64,000 nucleotides of DNA from Coffea arabica (taxonomy: Eukaryota; Streptophyta; Magnoliopsida; Gentianales; Rubiaceae), in assembly GCF_036785885.1 (NCBI RefSeq), contig NC_092330.1, positions 7,288,525 through 7,352,524 of the forward strand, given 5' to 3'. Positions 1-12,530 of the stretch are shown here, in pieces (position 1 is the stretch's first letter; each line of letters starts with the position of its first letter). The notes beneath the pieces are model-generated. The model did no database searches, had not been told where the DNA came from, and saw nothing but the letters and a program-made list of their open reading frames with translations. The position numbers and the translations under genes were made by a program.

Positions 1-308
1 GACGTTGGTGTTAATCACAAGACTTCCCCAGAACTCCTTGAAGCCAAAAACATGTCATGAACTCACATGCAAGCACGCATGATATGCAGTCGAGTAAATA
101 ATGCAAGAAACAGTTCAAAAGTAACTTTGGAAACAGTTTAGGGTCACTCACCTCCACGGCTCAGGAACCATCCATCATATACAGTTTTCCTCGATTAAGT
201 CCAAGCTCTTCATTCTACCAAGAATTAACCCAAACTCACAACGATTAAACGTTCTCAAAGATTGGACAGCACTTCCCCTTAAATTCCTTATTTTCCATCC
301 TACAAGAC
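1..308. other. Repeat-like flank, no gene
   Basis: No ORF of note is present. The sequence lies directly left of the solo LTR starting at 309. Its style resembles the Ty3/gypsy LTR-like stretch at 4892-6317, so the two may be halves of one minus-strand element split by the 309-4891 insertion. This is inference from style and position only. Confidence 0.3.
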
Positions 309-3300
309 TGTAAACACCAAATTTTTTTTAAAATTTTTTTATCCTAATTTTATTTTTATTTTTTTTAATAACAATTGTTATCTATTATTTTAATTCCATA
401 ATTTTAGTTATTAAACTTTTAACATTTGTATAGCATTTCAGTATTTTTTAGATTGTCATTATCTATTATCTATTATTTTAGTTTTTTTAGTTTTGCATTC
501 ATTTTTACCCTTTTAGTTGTTTATTTTATTGTAAGACTTTTTTTAGCATAAAATTTGTTAAAAAGAGAAAATTATTCATGAAAATAAGTTTATTTCTTTT
601 TATTGTTTTTTAATCGGAAAAAAAAGGGAAAAATCATTAATCAAGTACAAGAAAAATCTTAGTTTTTGTTTTATCTTTCGTTACTAGTTTTGTACATTTT
701 ATCTAAGTTTAAATTATCATTTTGTACTGCTATTTAATTAACTTAAAAAAAAAACCGCGCATGCAGCGACGAGAACTGATATCATTTTCATGGGTAATTT
801 TTCTCAAGGGATCGATGGCTGAGGATTGTGGTGGGAATCAACCCTGCATCCTCACCTTTGAGGTGAGGGTTTAGAGGATAGAGTTCCCCCATATAAAAGA
901 AAAAGAAAACAGCGGCAGAAGGGGGAGTTTTTGGAGAAAGTGACAGCTAGAATTGGTAATAGAGAGGAGACGGCTAAGCAGAAAGGATAGGGGAGGCTTA
1001 CGGCTGATGACAGCTGAGGGTTTTTGACAGACGGCTGGGAGCTGAGGGAAAAAGAACAACGGGGAGAGCAAGGAGGATCTGGGAGGCAAGGGATAACGAC
1101 GGAAAAAAAAAAGAAAACAGCAGAGGACTACGAAAGAGAGAGAGCTACGGTTGAGGAACAAACAGAATTTAGGAGGTGGAGGAAATAGAGGATCTGGTGT
1201 GGTGGTTGGAGTGAGAGGAGGAGGAGTGCAGCCAAGGTCTGGAGTAAAGGAACGAAAAGTCGAGAGGAAAAACAGCAAAAGGGAGGAAAAGGCAAGAAAC
1301 GCGAGGGTTTCGGGAAAGAACCAACAAGGAAAAGGAAGAGACGGCTAGAGGAAGCAAGAATGGTTTCTAGCAGATTGAGTGAGGATAGGATATCTGAGAG
1401 AAAGCTTAAGGGCTGAGGGTCAATCTAGGCTGCAAAAGGAAGAGAAAGGAAATAAAGGAAAAGCTGCAGAATTTTGCGCAACAAAGGCTGAAAAACAGCC
1501 ATCTTTGATCTGTAATATCTCTTTGATCTTTGCTCCTTTCAAGAAATTTTCAAGTTCTGCACCAACTAGGAAGTAAGGGGAGAAGTTTTCGTTTAGAAAT
1601 CATTTGCAGAAAACATTGATAAAGTCTTCGAATTTGTCCCCCAAAACCGCTGCTTGGTTCCACGTACTGGTGAAGGTTCGACGCCGCAGCGAAACGATTC
1701 CAGCGGTTCCTTTTTTACGGCGTTTCCTGTTCTGTTTTTGGAAAAGTTTTCATCAGGTATCACCCCAAAACAATGTTCCAACTCATTTCACTTTCATTTG
1801 TTTTCGCGTTCCTGGGCCTTGTTTTTTTTGTCAGTTTTCTTGCTATTTTTTCTTTTTCCGAAGCCTGCAATCTGCCCGTTTGTTTTGCAATTTATCTTGT
1901 CAGAATTCATTGCATGAAATTGGGATGGATTTTTTGTCTGTAATTTGGGTATATAAGTCTCTGGCATTTGGGCTTTAAAACCTTGAGAATATGGCGAAGT
2001 TGCAGCAGATTTTAAGAACCATCAACTTTCACGCTTTCTTTTCCCTCCATGAAACTGAAATGGATGATTATCCGTTAGTTATTCCTTCGATGATATCTAT
2101 TGTTTCAAGAACTCAGTTGTATGGCTTACGTTTACCTGAAAATTTGGAAACGGTTTGAAGATTTGATGGCTTGAGTGAAGGGTTGAATAATTTCTTTTGT
2201 TCTTGATGATTCCCCCATTAATTCATCAGAAACCGACTGCGGTTTTCTTTACCCTGCAATTCCCTCATGTTTTCATTCGCTTGGATTGTCAGTGACCATG
2301 GCGTTCGTCAAAAGGGTGTTGAGGGTTTTCTAGGGGATTTGGGTTGATGAGAGTTTGCTTTTGGTTTGAGTTTGGTACCAAAACTCATCGCATATAATTG
2401 CTGGAATCTCAAAGTATCAGAATTTTGCTGCAAATGTTGATGTAATTTAGTTGCATGTTAAGTTCAGCAGCCTTGTTTTATTGTTTCTCTCTCTTGTCCC
2501 AAGTTTTTGCATTCTGTGTTCAGCTAGCGAACCAATTAGAACTCTCTTGTGGTGTTCAGCATGAATGCATCTAAGCTGCATAAAAAGTGCGTATAATGGT
2601 TGTAGAAGGAGGAATTGCAGAACCTTCATGGAAATAACGTCTCTTTGGCTTGCATGCACGAAGATCTTTCAAAATTTGCATTTCAACCTCACATGTTTCC
2701 CTTCGTTCCCCTGTGGCCCAAATAATTGGGAAAATCAATCAATTTGACCCCTTTAACATGTTATTTTCCCTTGGTTTGCTTTCATGGGATTATTGAAAAG
2801 AACATGCATGAGTTTTTTGGGATGAGATTTTGAGGTTTCATTAGCTTTTAAGAGATTCATGACTATAATTTGGATTCTTTATTGTTTAATCCTAGCAAAT
2901 TGGTTTTTATTTGTTTTTATGTGATTTTTATCATTTGATTGGGGGTCTCACCTTAGGTCCTTAATTTTATTTTATTTTATAGTAATAATAAATTGATCCT
3001 TTGAATCTTCTTTAATTCTTTAAATGGATCCTTGTTTGTTTAAATGGATGAATAGGGGTTGTTTAACTTCTTTGAATGCTTTGTTTAATTATTCAATTTT
3101 ATATTTATTCTTTTCCTTGAGATTTTGTTAATTAAAGTGATGCGTTAATCCCTTGTTTTGATGGTTTTAGCCCAAGTTATCTCTTTCTTTGGTGACTCTA
3201 GCCCAAGTTAAGTCTTGTTCACTTTACTAACATCACAAACGGGGGAGGTATAGCTTCTTTTATCCTTTTTTGTCTCTCCTATGTGATCCAACGTGCTAAG

Positions 3301-4891
3301 TGAGAATTGCATGTCTACTTGGCTTTCCTTGCCTTTCCTTAATTCCCTTCATTTATTTCATTTACTTTTGATTTTACTAAGTTATGTTTTATGGGGTATG
3401 TGTACACCTCTTGGCTTGTAATAGATAGGGCTTGGAGAGTATTTTGGTCCATTTTTCCCTTTCCCCTTTTTGTTCTAGTTAGCAAATGTAATAAGTTCAT
3501 TAGATTGATTGCTTGCTTTTGTTGCTACGTGTTAATTTGCTTTATTAGCCTCTTGCATTTAGTCGAGCATGCTAAGTGTTATGTGCTACGTGTTTATAGG
3601 TGATTGGCATGTCTACTTGCTTTCTATAACCATGGATGAATATGATGGATGAATGTACGTCACCACACTAGTCCAACGCTAGTTGTGGCTCATTGTCCGT
3701 TTCTACTAGTCCAACGCTAGTAGGAATTCTTAGAACGGGCTAGTCCAATGCTAGATCCAATAGACCGTCTCCTCTCGATAGTACATTCTTGCATGTTTCA
3801 CTACATTTCATGCATTTTTCTTAGTTTTCTATCATTTGGCATGCCCCTCCAACCTTTTCCCTTCATTTTAGGTTTTTGCATCTCATGCTAGTTATAGGGT
3901 ACATTTGCTTGAGAGTCCCCTTTCGATAAGGGAAACGAGCGAGTGTGGCTACAAAAATGGCCTTAGCACGCTAGTTCTTCCTTCTAATCCAAGGGAAAAT
4001 CAAAGTCGTGAAGTTAGGAGTCCTTCCCGTACCCGACTTGATGCATTCTTCTAGGTTCATACACTCACTTTCATCATATCGATTCTTCACTTTTTTATCC
4101 ACATTTCTCTCACTACTTATATTTTTCTCAATCCACATGCCATTTTTACACATTTTTCTTCTTTTATCATTTATTTCCTACCTCACAAAGCATCCAATCG
4201 CACTTATATGTATCTACCATCATATTTTCATCCATTTGCACACAAGCACCTTTATTTTCTCAATTGGCACACTTGCACTTTTCTTACATTCGCACACTTG
4301 CACTTTTCTTACATTCGCACACTTACACTCATACTTGAGTCCTCATTTGTATTAACCATGACCTCTATGAGGGCTTTCCTTATTAGCCACCACAACTCAT
4401 GTGGTTGGGACCAAAAAGTCTCATAAGAGACATTTTAGATTTAGGATTGCATTTCTCTTTCCTTTTTGCATACATTAGTCATATCCAACATGTGATACAT
4501 ACTTTGGGTAGAAGAATTAGGAAAAGTGGGGGCTAAGTCACGCAACTAGCTTTGGCTAGGGTAAGGGAGTGTCTTAGGCTTTGCCTTTGCCTTCTTCCTT
4601 ATCAAATGTGACCCCCGATCCCTTTCTTTGGTTACGTAGACTTAAAAGTTCTTTAAAAGGGTTTATTTATTTTTTCGTTCAAAAAACAAAAATCATTTTT
4701 GGGTGACTTGGTACACCCTAACTCTATACCAAGTGGCGACTCCATTTTTCATCCAAAAAACCCTTTTTGAACCTTATTTGGCTAAACCATCGCATTTCAC
4801 AATCCCACGGCCTTCTATTTTCACTTTCACACACGTTCACATACATATCTCACACACTACTTCCATACTTTTCAAAAAGTGGGGCGCGACA
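309..4891 (+). mobile_element. Large solo-LTR-like element (Tat/Ogre-type), 4.6 kb
   Basis: It starts TGTAAACACCAAAT and ends GGGGCGCGACA, the same termini as the 3.65 kb LTR at 31450-35098 (TGTAGACACC...GGGGCGCGACA). Both carry three 'ctagtccaacgctag'-type motifs (here about 3668-3765) and, near the 3' end, an inverted pair ACTTGGTA/TACCAAGT followed by GGCGACTCC (here about 4706-4742). No primer-binding site or internal domain follows the right end, so it reads as a solo LTR. The flanking pentamers (AAGAC left, ACAAA right) do not match, although ACAAGAC and ACAAAAC nearly do, so the target duplication is unconfirmed. A CATATAAAAG box near 890 could be a promoter. Large LTRs with these end motifs are typical of plant Tat/Ogre elements; that class is my inference. 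ORF-like stretches inside show no protein domain. Confidence 0.72.
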
Positions 4892-6317
4892 ACAAAACAT
4901 TACAAATCACATCTCAACTCAATCACAATAAAGCCCCAAAGTCATACAAGTATGGAATCAAACTAGGAAAATGTCCGGAAAAGAAGTTTAAGTTATAAAC
5001 CAAAAGACATATTTGCCGTCGCTTAGCGTAACGGGCACAACCAAAGCTACGCTTATCGGATTGAGGTACAACTTATACTGTTTCAAAGCTAAGACAGAGG
5101 GCTACAACTTTGATGAAGGCTACTCAGTCCAGTTTGCAGAGTAACTAGGTCAAAAGTTCAGTACACTAAACCAGAACCGTATAAACAGGTTAACAAACCA
5201 CATTCTGGTTAAACATCCATAATTCAAGCTACAAAAATCCAATTCAGGTGATTCCAAAGCCATCTGAAAGCTAAGAGTTCAGGCTACATTTCTTAAGAAG
5301 ACATCCACAACCAAATCAGAAGTATTCCCAATCAAATTAGCCAATTACAGAAGCAATTATCAAGTTCGGGTAAAAACAGGGCAGCAGGGGTATTTCGGTC
5401 TTTGCACAGGCTACGTTGCTCTGATTGAGCTGAAATTTTGCAGGCACTATAAAACATCATTCTCTACAACTTTCATATTTTGTGCTAAGGCCAATTTGGC
5501 CTCTAACTAGGTGTAACAGCACCGGGCAGAATTGGGAAAACAAGAAATCCTAATCTGAAATTCATACATTCAAGTGCTAATCTTCCACAAAACAACATCT
5601 AAAACAACTAAAAACCACTAATCACCAATTAATTGAAGCAAAGAGGAAGTTCTTGGCAAAATACCTTAAAACCACAAGAAAGTTGGTAGCTTAGTCTTTC
5701 TTTCTCCAAAACAACTCCACCAAACCCTTTGTTCCTCCTTAAGAAGCACTTGTATGGTGTAGTTTCCAAAACTATCGGTTAAAACTCAAGATTGAACCAA
5801 GAAATTGGAGTGCAAGATGAAGTATTTCCCTCTCTTTTCTCCCTCAAGAATTTCGGCCAAGCAAGGTAAAAAAATGAAGAAAATTTGGTCAAAATTAGCT
5901 TTAAGAAGGTATAAATATCTTAGTCAAAAGTCCAAGGGTGAATTGGATGGTGACACTTATCACCTTTTGGTTTAAAACTTATCTTTTTGTCTCTCCCATA
6001 CTAATCCATATAGGTAACATCTAATTATCTTTTAGGACCTTGTAAAATAATATCACTTAATACAAAACTCCAACAAGTTGTCAAAAATATATTGCATTTA
6101 CCGCACTAACGGGTCCCACGTTCATAATACTCTTCAAAATTAACGTGGACTAACTTGTACCAAGAAAATGATTTGAAAACTATATTCCCTTATAAAAATG
6201 TATAAGAAATTAATATATTGAAGAAAGGTACAAAATTATAAACAAGGAAACAAAATAATGTCTCGAAAATATATAAAAATTTTCGGGTTCTCACACTTAT
6301 TCTTTCGGGGCGTCACA
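4892..6317 (-). mobile_element. Minus-strand gypsy-like LTR fragment
   Basis: Read on the minus strand, the stretch starts at 6317 with TGTGACGCCCCGAAAG, a typical start for plant chromovirus LTRs of the Tekay/Del kind. No coding domain is visible. Its other end is unclear because it abuts the solo LTR ending at 4891. It may continue into 1-308. The class assignment is from family style, not alignment. Confidence 0.4.
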
Positions 6318-6853
6318 GAAAAGCATAGTACTGCTACGCTGGATGGAAGGAAAAATTTCCCAGGTGCACCGGACAAGGCTTCTAGATCTGTTTTGCAAGA
6401 TGAGGAAGGGGACGTTCAACAAGACTTCGGTGTTCACACTACTGTAGTTGAAGAAGAAACCCAGCCTGAATCATCTAATGTAAATGGATACATGGAGAAT
6501 GCGGCAATGCGGCAATGCATGGGGGACAAGCGGTAATGGAAAACTAGCTGGAGGAGCACCTTGGTCTTCAAAGTGAAGGGACCCAGCCTCTTAAGGAGAA
6601 ATCTTTGACTAGTGAACAAGAGCAGCTGGCCGAAATTAATGCTTTAAGCATTGAACAACATAATCTATCCGACAACAATGATATCGATGGAAATGAATTG
6701 CTGGCCGTCAAAAAAGATTTGCAGCACCTCTATGTTGAATTACATGGGGTAGAAGATGTATCTTCCACACAACATGGGGAAAATTTACCTATCTTGACTA
6801 ATATTGCAGGAAATTTGTCTCCACGAATAGGGGTCCCACAAGAAAAGATGTAG
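6318..6853 (+). pseudogene. LINE ORF1 C-terminal remnant
   Basis: Acidic, Gln/Glu-rich translations run from about 6318 to 6536 in one frame and from 6605 to 6853 in another. This is where ORF1 ends just ahead of ORF2 in plant L1 elements. No CCHC knuckle or RNA-binding domain is visible, so only the C-terminal tail appears to remain, with at least one stop or frame change between 6534 and 6605. An ATG at 6258 lies in the neighbouring LTR and is not an ORF1 start. Assignment rests on position. Confidence 0.45.
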
Positions 6854-7007
6854 GAATCGTCAATGCACGCTCTAAATATTGATCAATCCGAGGAGCTTCA
6901 TTGTGATTTTCGACAAATGCGGAAGAAGGGTGTGCGGGCTCCTTTTCCATCTGACAGACAGTTACGGTCAAATATATCATCCAAAAACTCATTCCAGGTT
7001 CTTTCTC

Positions 7008-10000
7008 ATGATTAATGGATTATTTTGGAATATTAGAGGGGTAGCTAAACTTCCTAATCTAAGAAGATTGATTAAATTAATTCAGATACATCACCCTCAA
7101 TTTGTTGTCATTTGTGAGCCAAAACTAGACGTATCTAAAATTGAGTCCATTCGCTTACGTCTACTCTTTGATTATGTGTTTGTTAATTGCTCAAGTGATA
7201 TTTGGATATTCTATAGTAGTCCTTTTGTTTGCTCTATCGTTGGTAGTTCGGATCAACATATTTCTCTAGATATTCAAAGTCCATTGCTTCCTAGTAAAAT
7301 TGTCATGTCCTTTGTTCATGCAAAGTGTTCAGTGGAGGAGCGCAAAGATTTATGGTGTTCATTATTACATGATAAGCCTAGTTTACTTCCTTGGTGTATT
7401 GGGGGTGATTTTAACGTAATATTGGCACCTATAGCTGAGGGGGCGGATTTCATGTCTTTCATGGAGGAGGCTGAGGTCTTCGATGTAGGCTTCTCAGGAG
7501 CTAGTTTTACATGGTCTAATAGTCGGCGGGGTAGAGCTCGAATTTCAAAAAGGTTGGACAGATTTTTAATCAATGGATCTTTCTTGGATCTCTCTAACAA
7601 AATCTCTGTACTTCACTTGGCAAGACATCCCTCGGATCATGCACCATTGAAGATTATGTTTGCGACCCGATCGGATAATAAACCTCAGCCATTCCGCTTC
7701 TTAAATGTCTGGACTACAAAACCACAATTCCTGGAGGTGATTCGCCAGGCTTGGAATCAAGATGTAGGGGGATCTCCATTGGGCGTTTTGTACTCCAAAT
7801 TATTGGCCACAAGAAGGGCTATTCAAACATGGAACAAGCAACACTTTGGGAATGTTATTGATGTTGTTCGTTATGCGGAAATGGCAGTCCATAGAGCAGA
7901 GGAGGTTGCGGATCAAGATTATTCAGAAGAGTGTCAGATTGAGCTCAATAAGGCACAGGCAGAGTTTCGGAATGCAATGTCAATTGAAGAGCAATTTTGG
8001 AGGCAAAAGGCAAGGGTTAAATGGCTTCGTCATGGAGATAGAAATTCAAGGTACTTTCATGCGGTAGTAAGGCAGAGACGTGTTCAAGGAATGATACACC
8101 GTATAAAAAAGTCCAACGGCGTTTGGGTAGACACGGATGATGATATATCAACTGAGGCAACAGAATATTTCAATAATCTCTTCACGGGTTCTTTGGAGTC
8201 ATCTTCCGATATGCTACACCTAATTCCGCCGATGATTTTGAGAGAGGATAATAAGAGGCTGGAAGCAGTGCCTACGATCAAGGAAGTGTACGAAGTCGTC
8301 AAGTTAATGGATGGAGAAAGTGCTGCTGGTCCAGATGGTTTCACAGGAAAATTTTTTACATTTGCTTGGGAGGTGATCGGCCAAGATGTCTACAATGCAG
8401 TACTCAGTTTTTTCTGTGGGGCGGATTTGCCCCGTTTCATCACCTCTACTTCAATTGTTCTAATTCCAAAGAAGCCAAATCCTCAAGAATTTTCTCATTT
8501 TAGGCCCATCAGTCTATGTAATTTTTTCAATAAATTATTATCCCGAATTTTGGCTGACAGGGTGGCTGTTTTATTGCCAAAAATTATTTCCCCCCAGCAG
8601 ACAGGTTTTGTGAAGGGCCGCAATATAACGGAAAATTTTCTCCTAGCTCAAGAGGTGGTATCGAGTATGGGAAAAAAGAATAGAGGTGGGAATGTTTTAA
8701 TGAAACTCGACATGTCCAAAGCGTATGACCGGGTGTCATGGGGTCATATTATTAATGTTCTGAGGAAGTTTGGATTCGGGGAAATATTTATTGACCTAGT
8801 ATGGCGATTGCTTTCTAATGTCTGGTTCTCAATCATTATAAATGGCTCCTCCTACGGTTTCTTTAAATCTTCGAGAGGGCTTCGTCAGGGTGACCCATTA
8901 TCACCTGCATTATTCATTATCGGGGCCGAGATGTTGTCTAGAGGATTAAACAATCTCATCATGCAGTCGGGCTTCGTGGGATTCAAAGTTCCATATGGGT
9001 GTCCTTTTATAACTCATTTGGCGTTCGCGGATGATGTTCTCATATTTGCAAATGGCTCTTCCTTTTCTCTGAAGGCTATTATGCAGGTGTTAGAGGCATA
9101 TCAAAGGTGTTCGGGGCAGCTGATAAATGTGCAAAAAACCTGCTACTTGGTACATCCATCGATGCCACTGGCGAGAAGAAGGCAAATTGAACGTATCACC
9201 AGGTTTACCTGGCACTCATTTCCGATACGTTATTTAGGGTTCCCACTATACTTTGGAAGATGTAAATCATCATACTATGGAGGAGTTTGTCAGTCTATTC
9301 TAGGGAGGATTTTGTCGTGGAAATCAAGATTACTTTCCTTTGGAGGCAAAATAGTTCTAATCAAACATGTGTTGGCATCAATGCCAATGCATCTGATGTC
9401 GACTGCAGTGCTCCCGGGTAAGTTGTTCAAAACTATAGAAAAGACCTGCTTAGCCTTCCTGTGGGGGTCCTCACCCGCGGACTCAAAGTACCATTGGATA
9501 CGATGGTCTCATTTGTGTTATCCAGTTGACGAGGGAGGAGTCGGATTTCGGAGACTATGGGACGTATACAAAGCTTTTTCAGGCAAGCTTTGATGGAATT
9601 TCCGAACAGGATCATCGTTGTGGGCAATGTTCTTGAAAGCAAAGTATTGCAAAAGCCTTCATCCTTGTCAGGTAGAACTCAAATCAACGGACTCGGCAAT
9701 CTGGCGGAGGATGGTCAACGTCAGTCGACAAGTGGAGCTCTCAATGTTATGGGACGGGTCGTGTCACTTTTGGTACGACAACTGGTTGGGAAGTGGTGCG
9801 TTGTTCCTACAAGCACAAGTTATCCCAAATTTGACTTTCCACAATTTCGTCATCAATGGTCACTGGGATTTGAATTCCTTAGCTCTTACAATGCCAAAGG
9901 AGAAAATGTCCTCCATTGTGAACCACATACCACTGGAAGAAGGGAGTGAAGTTGAAGTCATTTGGATGCCCACCACATCTAGTAAATTCTCTCTACAATC

Positions 10001-11099
10001 GGCTTTCGAAGCCATCAGGCAGGCCCGCAACAAGTCGATGGTTTTTGCTTCGACTTGGCATCCTCGAATTCCTTGGAAAGTCTCATTCTTCATGTTGCGA
10101 CTATTTCTAGGAAGACTACCGCTACCAGATAGGTTATGTAAACTTGGTTTTCATTTACCGTCAAAGTGCTTGTGTTGTTCTTCGGCATCTGCAGAGTCTA
10201 TCGAGCATTTATTTGCCAATGGACAAATAGCATCGGAAGTTTGGAACTATTTTGGAGGTTTATGTGGATTCAGCTGTTCAGGGTCTTCTCTGCGGTCCTG
10301 CATAGTAGGGTGGTGGTTGCGGTTACATGATACTGATACACGACAGCTTATTGACCGCATTCTACCTAATATAGTTTGCTGGCAGATTTGGAAGGCAAGG
10401 AATAAAGCAATGTTTGAGGGTGTCCAGATGCGATCATCTATTATTTGTTATCTCATTTTCTCGGAAATTCAGTCCATCGTGGGGATACACTTCAAACAAG
10501 TGTTTCGATTCCAATCTTTTTGTCATTTGTATGATCGATCGAACGTGTCTGTCGGTACGGTTGCATACAAATTTGTTCGATGGGAGACAAAGGAGACAGG
10601 ATGGCTCATACTTAATACGGATGGATGTTCTAAGGGTAATCCAGGAGTGGGTGGAGGTGGAGGAGTTCTTCGGGATCCAACTGGTTTACCACTGATTGCC
10701 TTTTCGGCTTATTTTGGAGAAACTACATCTCTCCGTGCAGAAGCTTGGGCCCTCCTTATAGGTCTTCAAACGTGTAAACATAGGGGATTTGAAAATATAA
10801 GTGTGCAATCAGATTCGCTGCACTTAGTTAGGATCATTCAACGTCACACTCAATGTCCGTGGCAGATTCGAAGGGAGATCAAGCAGATTTGGAAGCTCCT
10901 GCAGGAGCCTGTTCATTTTTCACACTGCTATCGAGAGGCTAACACAGTTGCTGATACGTTGTCTAATGTGGGCGTTTCTCACCCACATCAAAAGGTCAAG
11001 GTATATGACAGCTTTACTATGTTCCCAAGGGAAGCTCGTGGGGCAATTCGCCTTGACAAATTAGGTTTACCGTCAATTCGGAAAATAAGACATATGTAA
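7008..11099 (+). pseudogene. LINE ORF2: endonuclease, reverse transcriptase, RNase H; one in-frame stop
   Basis: ORF2 drives target-primed reverse transcription. I chose ATG 7008 (MINGLFWNIRG) because plant L1 ORF2 proteins start just ahead of this N-I-R-G motif; the open frame upstream begins with TTG, not ATG. Seen in order: AP-type endonuclease (about residues 1-235; CEPK, GGDFNVIL, RLDRFL, SDHAPL), reverse transcriptase (about 440-700; GPDGF, the LDMSKAYDRV block, RQGDPLSPALF and catalytic FADD at 9024-9035), a zinc-binding segment near 1030, and a C-terminal RNase H (about 1196-1320) with NTDG, RAEAW, QSDS and AD acidic positions. A single TGA at 9591-9593 (about codon 862) splits it; the frame is the same on both sides, so this is a nonsense change, not a frameshift. 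Otherwise it is open to 11099. Confidence 0.9.
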
Positions 11100-11163
11100 C
11101 ACGAGTTTATGTTCTGTAATTTTCTCTCATCAATAAAAATAAAAAGTTGTTATAAAAAAAAAA

Positions 11164-12530
11164 CATGATTTTCCAAATTTGGGTGAAAAGCCAACCTGTG
11201 ACAGATTTTTGTCTTAGGTTCACATCAAGTTTTTGGGGGTAAACTTATATTTTCGAAATATGGTGTTTATGAAAGTTTTTGAAAATTTAACTAGTTTGTG
11301 ACAATGTCTTTGGTTGTTAAATCAGAATTTTCTATGATGGGATGAGTAGGGTTTTCTAAAATAGTGTTGTTCTAGAAATTTAGGATTTGAGTCTTAAATA
11401 GTCATAATAAGCCAAGGACATGGTTATTAGGTTACAATAATAGATTATGTTGTGTTAGGCGGGTTTGCAATTGATGAAACTATGTTTAACTGTGATTGTT
11501 AGGTTAAGGTTAAACAACGCAAGAAAGGTAATTTTTGGTGAAGTTGAGGTAAGTAACTCTTCCTATTCTTGTGTTTTGGGAAATGCGATTTACATGAATT
11601 AAAATGGTATTTTTGTTATATATGAAAATCCGGATTACATGTGGTATGTTGAAGTATTTTGCAAGTACAAGTATGTTTATGCTATGTTGTATAATTCAAG
11701 TTGTTCAATTATGATCATGACTAAACTCGATAGGATTAGGACACATATCTATTAGACCCTTGTCTAGTGGGGGTTAATCACTAGGACATATCCATTAGAC
11801 CCTTGTCTAGTGGGGGTTAAACACTAGACCAGATTCGTTAGACCTCTTCCTAGTTGGGATTAAACATTAGGCTATGTGAATGGAGATCGATGAAAACATG
11901 ATCCTCTATTTAAGCAATATAAATCTACACATGAAATATTATAAGTGTGTGCTCCATAAGTGAATGAAAGAAAGTATGTTCAAGTAGTTGATGGCATAAA
12001 TGATATTTCTAAATGTACCATGAAGTGTATTTGTGAAACTTATGAAACTTATGCAGATATTTTTTGACAATTTATTTATATGCAACACATGTGAACGGAC
12101 AAGAATAGGCGGAGCTACTTGCTGAGCATTTCTGTGCTAAACCCATTTTTCTAACATTTTTGCTGATGACCTTGATGAATATGAGCTAGTATATGTTGAA
12201 GGAGATGAAGATGGAAACGAGTGATCAATAGATAAAATGAAGAACTTTAGTTGCAAAAATCGATTTAGTTAGTAGTTCTTGTAATAAGTAGTTAAGGCCA
12301 CAAAAATAGACTATATTACTAGGGTTTGGAGATACAATAATTTTATTGTTGGGTTACCTCTTAGGCTTTGATTTGTAAAGTCGCGATGCGATTTTGAGAA
12401 GTTTAAATTTTACGGAACTTGTTGTATGTTACTTGTAGTAAAAGCAAGATGCCTTGCGGGATTTAGGAAGTTTACTTTTTGAATTTCCGTGGTGTGTTAT
12501 GTTTTTAATGTGGCAAATTTAGGCGTGACA
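11164..12530 (+). mobile_element. Gypsy LTR-like stretch
   Basis: The right end reads AGGCGTGACA and is followed directly by gag-like coding sequence. A candidate left end, TGTGACAG, lies at about 11199. A motif of about 44 bp occurs three times near 11738-11870. No ORF is supported. These features fit a Ty3/gypsy chromovirus LTR, but flanking pentamers do not match and the 5' part may be lost. Confidence 0.42.
11738..11870 (+). repeat. Three tandem 43-45 bp units in LTR-like DNA
   Basis: Units start near 11738, 11783 and 11826. Each contains a version of 'attagacccttgtctagtgg' followed by 'ggttaa.cactag'. The third unit is the most diverged. Such short internal repeats are common in gypsy LTRs. 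Confidence 0.7.

Larger units (their letters stand above)
6318..11163 (+). mobile_element. L1-type LINE retrotransposon, nearly full length
   Basis: The element has the tail of ORF1 (to about 6853), a long ORF2 with endonuclease, reverse transcriptase, zinc knuckle and RNase H (7008-11099), a short 3' UTR and an A-rich tail at 11153-11163. The 5' end is truncated, because ORF1 begins without its N-terminal part right after the LTR terminus at 6317. I found no convincing target-site duplication. ORF2 has only one disabling change that I can see, so this copy is younger than most of its surroundings. Confidence 0.9.

Noticed and set aside
871..1576. Several ORFs of 60-135 codons on both strands inside the first solo LTR
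   Set aside because: They lie in purine/pyrimidine-biased DNA, overlap each other on opposite strands and have no domains.
304..4896. Perfect 5-bp target duplication for the first solo LTR
   Set aside because: Immediate pentamers AAGAC and ACAAA differ; only an offset near-match (ACAAGAC/ACAAAAC) exists.
6311..6330. LINE target duplication using 'gaaaagc' on both flanks
   Set aside because: The right-hand match is about 20 bases beyond the A-tail and is probably chance.
6879..7007. Extended N-terminus of LINE ORF2
   Set aside because: The open frame begins with TTG and lacks family resemblance before the NIRG motif; ATG 7008 is the better start.
9591..9620. Frameshift between two LINE ORFs
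   Set aside because: Both parts are in the same frame; the break is a single TGA codon.
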